Source: Nymphaea colorata (taxonomy: Eukaryota > Streptophyta > Magnoliopsida > Nymphaeales > Nymphaeaceae). Taken from it: a stretch of 64,000 bases of DNA. The notes under the pieces were generated by a model. That model had not been told where the DNA came from and made no database searches. It saw only the letters and a list, made by a program, of their open reading frames with translations. Both the position numbers and the translations under genes were made by a program. The DNA is taken from positions 7,266,001 to 7,330,000 of the forward strand of contig NC_045150.1 in the NCBI RefSeq assembly GCF_008831285.2. The letters run 5' to 3'. This document shows, piece after piece, positions 25,625 to 36,622 of the stretch. The first letter of the stretch is position 1, and each line of letters opens with the position of its first letter.

Positions 25625-28600
25625 CAAAAGACGGTTCACTGAAAAATAAGGGCTTGAAGCCCTGTTCTCCAGGAGAGTCCTCTTTCAATGGCATCATCAC
25701 CACACAGAGAGAGAGAGAGAGAGACCTTCATTGCAACAATGGTGGCACCCTGCAGGGCTCTATCCCCTTCTCGCTCGAGATGTATTCGATGTTTCTGAGT
25801 TCTCAGAGACAATTTTGAAGTCCCCTGCAAACTTCAACACTGTTTATTCTCCACCTTTCCATGGTAGCCCACAGAATAGTAGATCTGTTGAATTTGGAAT
25901 CTAGAGGCAGCACTGTCTGGGTGTTCCGCTGTTCACTATTTGCATGCAAACCTATTTGGTGGAATGCAGATATTACTATTCCTGCACTCCGTAGTGATTG
26001 GGAGAACCTCTTTCCATTTATTTGGTTCTAAGACAAGTGCTTTAAGACTCCAGGATTTAAGATTTGCATGCAACAAGTTATTATGTGACTGTGGAACTTT
26101 TGATCTCTCGCCCACATAGCCTTGGTTGTCAACCCATCAACTAGTCAGTTTTTCAACTGGTCCATGGGCATAGAATCGGTATATCCAAATTGGCTTGATT
26201 CATAGTGACATTTTATGTCTTTTATTACCTTTTTCATTTTAGTGTTGTGTTTTATATTTTATTGGTTATATTTTTTGGAGTCCGATTTATCCCGACTAGT
26301 TGTTCCAAGGTCATGATTGATCTACTTCTGATATCAACTACTTGGCAAAAGGTCTGGTCCTGAAGTACCATTCTTACATGCAAAAGCTTTTCTTTTCTTG
26401 AAATTCTTTTCAGATATTTTAGTTGGGATCCTTTTGGGCATTACTATGTTTTGGAAGGGGAACATAGAGTCCATGCTTTTATTTGCACTAGTCAACCATG
26501 GGCAAAAGCTCCTGTAATAAAAATTTTCTATATAATTGAATACACCCTAAATCTTTTACCTGGATAACAAAATCACTGGGTAAGGTAACAAAAACATTCT
26601 TTCCAATCATCACTTTGTCCCAAAAATTTGGATGACAAAGTTCAATTATTTTATGCTATTAAGGACTTGCATTGGTTGAGGTTGTCAATATATAGTTTTT
26701 ATATACACAAAACCTGTTCACCATTTTTAAGGTTTGAATCAAAACTAGACTATACATTTTTTTGCCTGTGACTCATAATTTCATTTAGTTTAATATATTG
26801 AAACTTTTCTAACAGAGATATGCAGCTGAGGTGAATATTTTAAAGGAAGAGATCAAAAGACTCCGGTTGGCTAACATGTACTTCTTCTCGTTTGTATCTG
26901 TATTGTTGACTCTGTTAATAAGCAACTAATATGAGTATGGTTATTCCTGTAGGCAGATGATGGGAAAAGAACTCACGAATTTGAGTTTCAAGGAACTACA
27001 GAGCCTTGAATATCAACTACATGAAGGATTGTTGTGTGTGAAAGGAAAGAAGGTGCTTGCAACTGATTATAGCTCTAGACGTTTGCCTGCTACATTTGGA
27101 AGCTACTGTATATTGAAATTTTAGTAGCTTTTCTCTTTTTGTCTCCCTCTTCATTTTTAAACTCCATAGTTTATGTTCTTATTGGGGAATTATCGTTTTC
27201 ATTCAGGAGCAACTGCTACAGGAGCAACTTGAACAGTATCAATTAAAGGTAAGTTAAGATAGTTGTGACACATTTGATGCATGGTTTCTTCTCATGGAAA
27301 TACAGTTGAAATCTTGTTAACCATATTGGTTCGCTTAGATGTTCAAAAAGTGACTAAATGGATTGAAGAATGTAGCAGAAGTTTACAAAGTGCTTATAAC
27401 TTGAAATTTTGACCTAAATAATTCAACTTAAGAAGACCACAATTAAACGTATATCAGCATTTAACTGTGCAAGCACCGAGGGTACTGAGTCCTTTTTTTT
27501 CCATGAGTATGCGTATGTTTTTTGTTATTCTATATTTGTGAATTTCTTCTTGAATTTGCTCAGTGCGTTCATGTGGAAGATGTGTTTTTTGAAGTTCTCA
27601 GTAGATGCTTTCTGCATGCCTACTGAAGACCCATGCTTGTTCCTTATTGTCGTTTCCTGCTACTCTGGCACTCTAAGAGTAAATGTCCCAACCAACTGGT
27701 CTTGATATTATTTGGTTATTCATTTCACCAACTCCATACTGGAGATGCAAAAGTTTATTTTTGGTAGTTCATGAGGACACATGGATATAAGAGAGTTGAG
27801 AGTTAAATAGCTTGTAGTCATGATTCGTTAGCTTCATAACCATGATATGGTAACTTGAAATAGAAGCTGAAGTCTATTAAATGCATTAGAGACATCAGAC
27901 ATTATGATTGAAGCTGGGTAGATTTTCAGAATATATAGAAATTAGAAACCTTACATCTAAATGTGTATCTGCTTTGTCTCTATGCATAGTCATTGAAGTG
28001 GAAAAATGGAATTGAGAGAGGTGTTCTGAGCTGACCAATTATGTAGGGTTTCCATAGAATGTGTTTTATTAGCCCTGCTGCTGGTACGTATGTCCTAGTG
28101 ATAGATTTAGCTTGGACGCTGGATCATGCCATGTAGGAAAACTCACACTTTGTTTGATGTTCATCAGACACCCTGTGTGTTGGCTTTGCACCGCAAGGCT
28201 GAAAAGAAGTTTTATTCATTATTAAGTACCCTATTAAGTGTTGACAGAGTTATTTTTCGTTACTACTTTAAAAAATTACTTATGTCAGTTCAGTGACTCT
28301 CTATACTTTAGCAGTCTGGACTGACGATTGATTTCTTATTTCATTTATTTCATACCCTATTTGCATCTTTGGCTTTCAAATATCAATGCATCCCTGTCTT
28401 AACAAAGCTAATCTCCAATAAGTACAATATGCATGTTTTTGAATTCTCAAATTATGTGGCTTCATGCATATCCGGGAAGTGATAAACTCTCAAGTATTAT
28501 GGCTTCATGCATATCAGGGAACTGATAAACTCCTAAGCATTGGTGTAAGATTTTATCTACTTATGCAACAAATATCCAAATAATTGGCATATTACTGACT

Positions 28601-30602
28601 CTTTGGAATAGAGTGGCCAGATCCTAGTCTGATTTCACTAAAAGTGGCATCTATTTAGTGATTACTAACAGATGGCTGAGCAACAGCAGTGTTGAAACCT
28701 TAATAAGGGAACTGAGACATTTTCATGGGTTAACATCTTCTCTTACAGTTGGACGGTACTTTCTGAAAATCCAAAAGGCATATGGTGGATAAGAAGGAAG
28801 ATGCTCTTATTGCTGGAGACTTGATGTGTGTTCATGTATCTCTAATTATTGAGATTTTCCCTTCTTATTTATATGATGATTGCTTCCAGTTCCACTGATA
28901 TAATGTTGGTTGCAACTATTGTCTGAATTCAAAACCATTATTTCTTAGAATGACAAAGTGCCCTACTCCAACCATTAAAAAACATGAAAATTTCGTAGAG
29001 TTCTTCAAGTCTACTGGCATCTATAGCAGCCTATCCACATATAACAAGACCAAAGTAAAAGTATCTGCTTGAATGGGAACGAAGTTGTTTGCATGTTTTA
29101 CATGTAGACGAATGGTGTTAAATTATTGTGTGAAACAAAAATATTGATAACCTTCAATATTTAGTAAGATTAATCCATTTGTTTAAGGCTTGGATGAACT
29201 AAATAACTCTTATAAGGTTTAGGAATTTATGGCTTTGAAGATTTTTAATGTATATTCTCAAAAGGCATGATCAATTTCCAAAGAAGTTATAAAGCATCAA
29301 ATTTTGGCGCCAACTTAAACTGATTTTGCTACATATTACATCAGCATGCATAAAAAGGAAGTGCTAATTTTTTGTTGAACTGAACTTGTTTATACCAAAT
29401 TCAAGTTTCATGAGAGTTGATTCTGCTTGTTGAAGGAAAAACGTGCTAGAAGGGAGAATGAGACACTGCAGAAGCAGGTAAATCTCCTAAACTTCATTTT
29501 GATATCTGAACATTGAAAGAATCGTATTCACTTGAACATATTAAATACCCCACCAAGCATGCTAATGTATGTACTGACTTCTTCTAGCTTGTTCCTTGGA
29601 CAGGTTCAGGAGCTTCAAGTTTTGCTGCCAGCACAACTGCCAGTGAGACCATCCAATGAATGCAAACCTTTTGATGCTATTTGCCAGAAAAAGCATGACT
29701 TGACTGGTGCATATATGCTCTATGACCCTCAGTTTGTCAAGCATGAAGATTCAGATACTTCTTTGCAATTGGGGTAAGAGAAATTTTAATACTTGAGAAA
29801 CATATTTTCCGATGCGGTATTGCTTCCTGATATTAGTTTAACACTTCCCTTAATTTTATGTAGGGATTTATTTTACATTGGTTTTGCAGTCACTTCTTAT
29901 AATATCTTCAGTACTCATCATACTTCAAACAATAATGTTTATCTTGCATTGTTTCCAAACATCTTTGTTGCCTTGTCCTTGTCAACAAGGCATTATCCAG
30001 TGGTAACTTACATGCACTTGTTCTCCTCAGAAGGCCTTAAGTTTATCCTCCCTTTTGTTATGAAGCTTGTTGTTGTCATGTTTCGGAATGATTTTGTACC
30101 ATGGAAGCATATGAAGTCCCTGAAGCTCCTGTACCCTGCCACTGTCTCCAGTTCATGTCAATTGTCATTAGGCTTTTGGCATCTCAGGAACTTTGGAAAT
30201 TGCTGACTTATCGAGTGGCAGCTTAATCTGTTAGTCCTCATTTGTTTATAGAATTGATCTTTTTTGAAGTCTTACATAGAAAATGGATCTTGGCTCTCCT
30301 TTTTCAAATTATTATATTGTCTTTTTCCTAATACCGGTATTTTTCCTTCTACCAGCACTAAACTTGTAACATGATCTGGTTTCACCCTCTTTATGGTTCC
30401 TACTTCGTAGTACCCTGATTCTGTTTGTGTTAGCCAAACTCTGCAACAATGGAGCTGATATAAAAAAATGTGAAACTGCATGAGCACATCCATTCAAAAT
30501 AATTTATTGACAAAGCTTATGCATTCCCATGTGTTTTGCAGCTTGTCTGATGCATATTCTAGAAAAATTCCTTCTGGCAGGGTGTATTCTGATGTAGATT
30601 AG
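16960..30602 (+). CDS. AGL15-like: MIKC MADS-box transcription factor, AGL15/AGL18 clade
   Basis: Coding exons, all with GT-AG introns: 16960-17141, 21810-21882, 26816-26877, 26953-27052, 27207-27248, 29436-29477, 29604-29773 and 30542-30602. They total 732 nt (243 residues), and the 62/100/42/42-nt exon sizes are the MIKC hallmark. The MADS domain (1-60) opens with [20 protein letters not shown]. The K domain spans about 88-172, with [11 protein letters not shown] in exon 4. The C-terminus has [10 protein letters not shown], carrying an LxLxL repressor-type motif that intron 7 splits after LQL. In known relatives this motif recruits TOPLESS-type corepressors. AGL15/AGL18 proteins bind CArG boxes as dimers, act in embryo and seed development and delay flowering; here these roles are inferred from family. 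Introns 1 (4.7 kb) and 2 (4.9 kb) are enlarged by transposons. All splice sites and frames are intact, so the gene is probably functional. Assignment to AGL15 rather than AGL18 is uncertain. Confidence 0.9.
18200..18468. repeat. tandem duplication in MADS intron 1, period 134 bp
   Basis: Two adjacent copies, with AGTACATGTATTATGCAG at 18208 and again at 18342. They are almost identical, including TTTACCAGTAAGTGCATT and CTTCTGTTATAACAAG. High identity indicates a fairly recent local duplication. It lies wholly inside the intron. Confidence 0.9.
19430..20697. mobile_element. non-autonomous hAT-like element with captured WRKY fragment
   Basis: The element begins TAGGGCTGCACACGAG and ends with the inverted complement CTCATTGTGCAGCCCTA. 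It is flanked by a perfect 8-bp direct repeat, GGTATTGT, at 19422-19429 and 20698-20705. Length is 1268 bp. Subterminal regions are dense in GAGTCGAGCTCGAC-type palindromic words, as hAT transposase-binding ends often are. No transposase is encoded. The interior instead holds a spliced-structure WRKY fragment on the minus strand (listed separately) and AGGAGGAAGCGTGGGTG-like purine-rich repeats at 20280-20510. TIR, 8-bp duplication and size fit a non-autonomous hAT-superfamily transposon that captured host gene DNA. It sits in MADS intron 1, inside an older gypsy remnant. Confidence 0.88.
19783..20122 (-). pseudogene. captured WRKY group IId gene fragment
   Basis: Minus-strand exon 20122-19997 encodes [16 protein letters not shown] and then [20 protein letters not shown], an intact WRKY heptapeptide context. 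A GT-AG intron (19996-19872) follows at the position conserved in WRKY domains, and splicing restores [16 protein letters not shown]. The next codons are frameshifted. In another frame [12 protein letters not shown] follows at once, the normal end of a WRKY zinc finger, so about a dozen residues (the HVER region) are deleted. [11 protein letters not shown] and the RVPAIS-like lead-in are group IId features. In living relatives the domain binds W boxes; this copy cannot make a complete zinc finger in one frame. The capture may start further upstream, near 20283, where a GKCDAHG-like reading resembles the IId zinc-cluster region. Confidence 0.85.
20706..21115 (-). pseudogene. Ty3/gypsy integrase C-terminal remnant
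   Basis: Reading the minus strand from about 21105 gives [20 protein letters not shown], then [20 protein letters not shown] and LHLFLGKLK followed by a stop and RWDGLFVV. This matches the [22 protein letters not shown]-type pattern at the end of gypsy integrases, here with stops and lost residues. The hAT-like element abuts it at 20697. It is a decayed fragment in a host intron with no function expected. Confidence 0.65.
22240..22806. mobile_element. diverged GGGTAC-type element
   Basis: A degraded relative of the element at 23345. The left part shares GGTGCGG, TCGGGTACAGTCA, ACTCAGTC and TTGTCCAGT in the same order as 23404-23535. The right end, CGTACCCATGTGGCATAG, resembles that family's terminal CGTACCYRTGTGACATAG. 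Many substitutions mark it as older. It lies in MADS intron 2. Confidence 0.55.
23851..23906. repeat. (TA)n microsatellite
   Basis: About 28 uninterrupted TA units inside the fold-back element in MADS intron 2, directly left of the long inverted repeat. Confidence 0.95.
23907..24097. repeat. long imperfect palindrome
   Basis: Two arms of about 90 bp meet at 23990, with the exact core GTGACATAG-G-CTATGTCAC at 23981-23999. The arms share GTGTGTACGGCC, GGGGGTACGG-type, CAAATTTTTTGAAAATGG or its complement, and GTCCGTACCCGTACC in mirrored order, with small indels. The transcript or single strand would fold into a stable hairpin. Confidence 0.88.
25598..25722. repeat. two (GA)n microsatellites
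   Basis: (GA)n at about 25598-25624 and a second run at about 25706-25722 in MADS intron 2. Nothing else is recognisable in this part of the intron. Confidence 0.9.
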
Positions 30603-30607
30603 TGAGT

Positions 30608-30686
30608 GTAAGTACTTATGCGTTCTTTTAATTTATTGACTGCTGACACTAGACCCTTTTTTATGAGTTGATTTGTTCTCTTGCAG
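30608..30686 (+). other. intron in the 3' untranslated region of the MADS gene
   Basis: GTAAGT starts 6 nt after the stop codon, and a T-rich tract ending TTCTCTTGCAG closes at 30686, giving a 79-nt GT-AG intron. The 69-codon frame that begins at 30668 is therefore read as 3' untranslated sequence, not a gene. Because the intron starts so close to the stop, a downstream junction would not be expected to trigger nonsense-mediated decay. Confidence 0.55.
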
Positions 30687-31194
30687 ATACTGCACCCAGT
30701 TTCCCTTGCGGTGCACAGATTAAATTAAGATTGGTTCCTGTTGCGTGGACCGAAGTTTTGCTCAATGCTGTTCATTTGCATCTAGTGAAGAGTGATAGAG
30801 CTGCTTGGGTTCTCCAAACATGGAGTTCATTCTCAATCTTATGTAAGTCAAACAGCATCGAATTTTGCTGGATGTAAGTTGCTAGACAATGTTCTCGATA
30901 GCAACTTCAAATAAGTTGCTAACTGATTCCCCCAGAACAACTTTGACGCTGAAACCTTTGGTGTTTGAGGATATTTTGTCTCCAGAAATTTGAGAAGGAA
31001 AGTTTCATTGACATGATTAAAAAAGGATGCCTGGAGAACAGGCCATTTTCTTAAATTGTCCCTCTTTGCATTCTGCTCCCTTTTGAGAATATGAAATATC
31101 ATGTATAGATATTTATGACGTGAGTGGGAGTAACCTGCTTTAGCAGATGTGGCATGAGAAACATGCATAACTGTTTCAGCCATAAGCAATTGCA

Positions 31195-31196
<2 letters not shown>

Positions 31197-31267
<71 letters not shown>
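31197..31267. repeat. compound (TA)n(GA)n microsatellite
   Basis: (TA)n at 31197-31232 runs straight into (GA)n up to 31267. It lies exactly where similarity to the copia long terminal repeat stops. Confidence 0.93.
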
Positions 31268-31562
31268 TGCGCGCCCGCTGGTACCTTGAACGTGTGCTTT
31301 TTGCTCCGGCTCAGAATTTTTACCTCTAAAGGGGATCTCATACTTCCCGTTCGACTTCACGAGACAAAAAAATCTCGAATATACCTTGTTGCGATTTCTC
31401 CTTTTTCTCTTCCTCTTCCCGTTCTCTTCTTTGCTTTCAATGAGGGAGAGAGAGGTGAGAGGGATGGGCACCATCGGGTGCCCTCCCCTTTCCTTCGCCC
31501 GTCACTTAAAGTGACGGTCGGATCGGGTTCTCTTTTGAGGCTGGACTTGACCCAAAAACTCT
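31268..31562 (-). repeat. 3' LTR remnant of the copia element
   Basis: Shares with the other LTR the block GGGATGGGCACCATCGGGTG, then CCCTCCCCTTTCCT, CGCCCGTCACTTAA and GTGACGGTC. Similarity ends at the (TA)n(GA)n tract, so the distal part of this LTR is missing or replaced. The divergence between the LTRs shows an old insertion. Confidence 0.7.
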
Positions 31563-31608
31563 CTCTCCAACCTCATGAGAAAGAATATACCTGTAAAATG
31601 AGCAAAAT

Positions 31609-31977
31609 TTAATACACTACCTTAAAGGTAGTCATCCCAACTAAGTCTCTACACATGTCATACTTCTTTTTAGGTCGAGACTTCGTCATCATATTTGCAG
31701 GATTTTTCTGTGTATGTATCTTCTTTAATTGAATCAGTTTTTGTTCAAGCACATCACGAATCCAATGATATCTGACATCAATGTCCTTGGTCCTTGAGTG
31801 GAACGCTGAATTCTTTGCTAAGTGTATAACACTTTGGCTATCACAATGCAACACATAAGTCTTATAACGAAGACCTATATCATGAATAAAACTCTTCATC
31901 CACAATAACTCTTTACAAGCTTCAGTTGCTGCAATATATTCTGCCTCTGTAGTGAAAAGAGCAACACACTTCTGCAA
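31609..31977 (-). pseudogene. copia RNase H domain remnant
   Basis: Encodes ALFTTEAEYIAATEACKELL, the copia RNase H signature with the catalytic Glu of the TEAEY motif and LHCDSQSVIHLAKN carrying its Asp, then HIRDVLEQK-like sequence (HWIRDVLEQKLIQLKKI) up to the natural stop. This terminal part is still open for 122 codons, but upstream parts are broken by stops. Confidence 0.88.
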
Positions 31978-32209
31978 TCTGGACTGCCATGATACTGTTC
32001 TCCCTGCAACAGTAAAACATAACTAGAAAGAGTTTTTCTAGAGTTCAAGTTACCTGCCATGTCTGCATCAACAAATCCTTATATCTCTAGATTAAATTCA
32101 CCAAAATACAAATAGTAATTGGAAGTATGTTTAAGATACCTTAGGATCTACTTCACTGCTGCCCAATGCTCCTTGCTTGGATTTGACAAAAACCTGCTAA
32201 CTACACCAA

Positions 32210-33000
32210 CTACATAAGCCAAGTTTGGGCGTGTGCAACCATAATATACATAAGACTCTCAACTGCGGAGGCATATGGTACATTCTCCATTCTTTCTTTC
32301 TCATCTGCTGAGGACGGACATTGCTTATTTCTCAATTTAAAATGTGCCGCTAAAGGTGTACTTACTGTTTTGGCATCTTTCATACTGAACTTGCTAAGCA
32401 CTTTCTCAATATATTTTTCTTGTGATAACCACAACTTTTTGGCCTTTCTATCACGAACAATCCTCATGCCTAACAATTGTTGTGCTAGCCCCAAGTCTTT
32501 CATATCAGAACTTATCCATGTTCTTCTTCAATTGGCTAATCAATTGACAGTCTTGTCTAACAATAAGCATGTCATTTACATATAACAACAAGATAATGAA
32601 GTTACCTGATGAGAACTCTCTGATGTAGACACAATGATTTATGGCTGACCTGCGATACTTTTGATTTATCATAAATGCATCAAATTTCTTGTATCACTGT
32701 CTAGGTGCTTATTTAAGTCCATACAAACTCTTCTTTAACTTACAAACCATGTGCTTCTTCCTGGCAACCACAAAACCTTCTGACTGTGTCATGTAGATTT
32801 CTTCCTCTAAATCTCCATGAGAAAAACATTTTTTACATCTAACTGCTCCAACTCCAAGTCTAGACATGCCATCAAACCAAATATTATCCTGATAGATGAC
32901 ATTTTAACCACAAGAGAAAAAATTTCATCAAAATCAATACCTCTTTCCTCCTTGAGACCTTTCACCACTAACCGAGCTTTGTATATCAACTTGCCTTGGC
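32210..33000 (-). pseudogene. copia reverse transcriptase remnant
   Basis: Contains YKARLVVKGLKEERGIDFDE and LDVKNVFLMEI, where functional copies have LDVKTAFLNG, then LLLYVNDMLI at about 32565-32595 and EKYIEKVLSKFSMKDAKTVS. The polymerase motif YVDD reads YVND (32571-32582), which removes a metal-binding Asp. Several stops and small frameshifts separate the fragments, so no enzyme can be made. Confidence 0.88.
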
Positions 33001-33637
33001 TTTTATTTTTAAGCTTGTAGACCCACTTGTTTTACAACACTTTCTTACCTTTTGGTAGCTCTACCAAATCAAAAGTATGATTCTTATACAAAGAATTCAT
33101 ATATTCATATATAGCTTTAATTCATTCATCTTTATGCACATCATCTATCACCTCTACATAGGATTCTGGCTTTCCACTATTTGTAAACATAATATATTCA
33201 TCAATAGAATATCTAGAATACACGTTCTTTTACCTCTCCCAAATTGCTCTTCAATTGGTTCTGAATGAGGAGGAAGCCCCCCCCCCCTCCCCTCCCTCCA
33301 ACTCATGCTCATGATCAGTTTGAATCTCCATAAGGATGTCATCTGTATACTGCTCATCTGCCTCTCTTTCCTCTTTCTCTACATTTTCATCAGTCTCACC
33401 GTGCTCAGATGAAAATTCTTCAGGTTCTACACAAGTTTTTTCATGAACACTATTAGCATCCACACCTAATTGTTTGTTACCCATGACATCTTCAATCGTC
33501 TGATCCTCTTTGAAGACAACATCACGACTCCTGTAAATTTTGTTATTCTTTGAATCTCATAACCTGTAACCAAATTTATCATCTGCATAACCAAGAAATA
33601 TTAGAGGAATAACTTTATCATCTACTTTGGTTCTATG

Positions 33638-34581
33638 TTATTTAGGTACATGCATAAAAGCTTTGCAACAAAAAACTCTGAGGTGATCAAACTTAACATG
33701 TTCATTTGACCAAACTCTCTGTGGAATATCTCCATCTAGAGGCACTGAAGGAGACATGTTTATTAAATAAACTGTAATACACATTGCTTCTACCCAAAAA
33801 TACTTAGACAACTTAGAGCTAGATAGCAAACTTTTAACTCTCTTAATTATAGTTTTATTCATCCTTTCTGCTCCATTATGCTGTGGAGTATAGAGAACTA
33901 TCTTTTCATGTCTAATACTATGTTTTAGACAATACTCTCGTAAAAAAGATGTTACGTACTCACCACCATTATCTGTACGCAGTCTAGTCTCTTCATCTTT
34001 TTACTAGTCTCGCACTCAACCGCTACATGAAAAATCATGAAGATACTACTTACTTCACTTTTGTTTTTCATTGTAAAGGCTCATACTTTCCTACATGCAT
34101 CATCAATAAATGTAACAAAATAGGATGTTTCACTTTTAAGTGTCACATTTATGGGTCCACATACATCTAAATAAACTAAATATAAAACATTTTTAGTTTT
34201 TGAATAATGTTTTTTCTAAAAAGAGACCCTATGCAATTTACCAACCAAACAATGATCACAAGGAGATCATTGTGCACCATCTACCTTTGGTAACAAATTC
34301 TTCTTGATGAACAATTCGATTCTTCTTTGACTTATGTGGCCTAACCTCTTATGCCACAAATCTGACGAAGTACCACCAGTAATTGCATTTACCTCTACAC
34401 TACTGATTCGAGACTTCATCCCATATAAAGAGCCAAATCTGCTATCTCTAACCAACACTAGTGTCCGTTTTATCAGTTTCCAACCAGTCTGACTGAACGA
34501 AGTACAATATTCATCTTTACTTAGTTTTTCTGCAGAAATCAAATTCATTCTAAAATCTGGAACATGTCTTACATCTCTCAA
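33638..34581 (-). pseudogene. copia integrase remnant
   Basis: The GAG-pre-integrase part has LWHKRLGHISQRRIELFIKK and CDHCLVGKLHR, completing the HHCC zinc-binding set. Next come YLDVCGPINVTLK and FVTFIDDACRK with the first catalytic Asp residues near 34090-34170, and FWVEAMCITVYLINMSPS with the C-terminal core near 33800. Stops interrupt it after HRVSF and after CRKV, among others. Confidence 0.87.
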
Positions 34582-34879
34582 AGTTAACTTGCATAATGTG
34601 CTTGTCTGAATACAAACATTTCATATCCCAACAATCTTCGAAGTGTCACTGTTGCCCATGTGAACTACTCCAAGATTACTTGCTCTATAAGATAAAAACA
34701 ACTCTTTACTTGGTGTGACATGGTATGATGCCCCAGTATCTAAAATTTATGTAGAATCATCATTCTGAACTGAACTGTAAGACAAGCATTTTTTTCAGAT
34801 AAAAATAATACTACCTCATCATCTGAAGCAACTGCAGTATACTTTTTTGGCTTCACATTCTCTTGACTCTTCTTTTTTT

Positions 34880-35618
34880 GTTCTTTCTCTTCTTTTTATT
34901 TTCTGCAATTAATCTTCTTATGACCTGAAATACCACAGTGAAAGCATTTACCTATCATCTTGGGTCTTTATTTGGACCTACATTTTGATCTATCATGTCA
35001 TTTGTTATGATTTTTCTGTCTGTCCGTGTCTTCCATCACTAGTACTTGTGAGCTACTAGTACCAAGGGACTTTCTCCTTGTCTCTTCATTTAAAATGTTG
35101 TTGGTTACATGATTCATCGTAAGCACACCATTTGGAGCGGAGTTGTTCAAAGAAACAACTAAAGTCTTCCAACTGTCGGGAAGAGACGCCTGTAACTCAT
35201 CATCTAATATCGTTTTCATTGCTGACAACTGATTGATTATGCTCTGCACGTCATTCAGATGCTCTGACACTGGTTTTCCCTTTCTAAGTTTCAGATTTAC
35301 CAATTGCCTAATCAAGAAAGCCTTGTTCTTAGTTATTTTCCTTTCGTAAAGATCATGCAACTTCTGTCATAACGACTTCGAGCTCCTCTCAACGGATACC
35401 AAATGAAAAACACAGTCATCTAACTATTGTCTGATGGTGCCAATGGTTTTCCTGTCTAATAACTTCTATTTTTCATCTGTCATATTCGCTGGCTTCTGAT
35501 TTTCATTGTCTGATGGTGCATACAAGTCTTTACAATACAGTAAATCTTTCATTTTGGCTTTACATATGGTCCAATTATTCTCATTTAGAGAGATCATTTT
35601 AGTGGGGGTCGACTCCAT
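34880..35618 (-). pseudogene. copia gag remnant
   Basis: One frame from Met at 35618 through 237 codons reaches the zinc knuckle CFHCGISGHKKINC (CX2CX4HX4C). The frame is preserved but carries in-frame stops, at least three of which replace likely Trp codons: after NMTDEK, after TIGTIRQ and before QKLHDLYER (TGA at 35369-35367). Others follow at 35000-34998 and just after the knuckle. The UBN2-type gag region includes NKAFLIRQLVNLKLRKGKPV. Confidence 0.88.
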
Positions 35619-35777
35619 TATTTAATAAGAATGCACACAACGTATTCTACCAAGAAGAATGTTTCAACAACAATAAAACATGCCAAACCAATTAGTATGA
35701 CAGTCGGACATGCACAAAACTTCTCCCAATCGGAATCACAGGGCTGCGAGCATGAGATTGAGTTTGCAATACCAATG

Positions 35778-36331
35778 TTGCAACAATATATATCAAAATA
35801 TATGCTAAAAATGCAGAAAAACAGAAGACACAAATTTGCATGGAAAAACCCCTAATAATGAAGTAAAAAACCATGGGCAAGAGAGACTTTCTATATATCT
35901 AGAAAGGAAGCCAAATACACCAGGAGCAATATCCCTACTATTTTAAGAAAAAACAATGAACTCAAGAAAACAATACACTCTTTTATACGAATGAAAGAAA
36001 GAGCCCCAAAGATTCAAGAAAGAAATCACCCAATAAAGACTCCTTTTATTTTCTCTTTCTTCTTTGTCTTTCCTCTCTCTTCTTGGCGTGCCGATCAACC
36101 CACCCACCTTGCTGTGATTTCTCCTTCTCTCTTCCTTGCCTTCCTCTTCCTCTTCTCCTTCCTCTTCCCCTTCTCCTTGCTTGGTGTGAGCCACGAGGGA
36201 AGAGCTTTCTTTTTCCCCAAAAGAAAAAACGAGAGAGACGCGAGAGGGATGGGCACCATCGGGTGCCCTCCCCTTTCCTCCGCCCGTCACTTAAGTGACG
36301 GTCCTCTCTTGAGGGTGAACCCAACCCAACA
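35778..36331 (-). repeat. 5' LTR of the copia element
   Basis: On the minus strand the LTR begins TGTTGGGTTGGGTTCACCC at 36331 and plausibly ends TGTTGCAACA at about 35778. It is followed by TTGGTATTGCAAAC, which resembles a decayed initiator-tRNA primer-binding site (consensus TGGTATCAGAGC). It carries an AGGAAGAG-rich leader and a TATAAAAG box at about 35984-35991 on the minus strand. The TG...CA ends are as expected; the inner boundary is inferred. Confidence 0.6.
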
Positions 36332-36494
36332 TAGGGTGCCTCGGGCTTGGAAGTTGCCTTAATCGAGTGTTTGGTTATAACGTTGCATCTGCGTTCAAAG
36401 CTTCAGGTTCTCACTCGAATACTTATTACAGTTTCTCCATATAATAAATAGAAAGCAAACTGCTGCAAAAGATTGTGCAGGTTCTAGTCGTATC

Positions 36495-36622
36495 AAACCC
36501 ATACACAAGGAAACCAAAACATTACTTTTCCATCTTTGTTCAAGCAGATTTACAGGACAAACCCATCCACAAGGAAACCAAAACATTAGTTTTCCATCTT
36601 TCAAGCAGATTTACAGGACAAA
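36495..36622. repeat. tandem duplication, period 64 bp
   Basis: AAACCCATMCACAAGGAAAC starts at 36495 and again at 36559. Both copies continue through CAAAACATTA, TTTTCCATCTTT and CAAGCAGATTTACAGGACAA with minor indels. It lies downstream (3') of the minus-strand coiled-coil gene. Confidence 0.88.

Larger units (their letters stand above)
31268..36331 (-). mobile_element. degenerate Ty1/copia LTR retrotransposon
   Basis: A minus-strand element with gene order gag, protease/zinc knuckle, integrase, reverse transcriptase, RNase H, the copia order, between two related terminal repeats. The gag start (MESTPTKMISLNENNW) is at 35618; the last RNase H codon ends at 31609. The Tnt1/Tork-like style is suggested by KMKDLLYCKDLY and YLDVCGPI. 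Multiple in-frame stops and at least one active-site change show it is dead. It inserted between the MADS gene and the coiled-coil gene and begins about 670 bp after the MADS stop codon. Confidence 0.88.

Noticed and set aside
30668-30877. 69-residue protein after the MADS gene
   Set aside because: It begins within a probable 3' untranslated intron and has no domain or upstream promoter.
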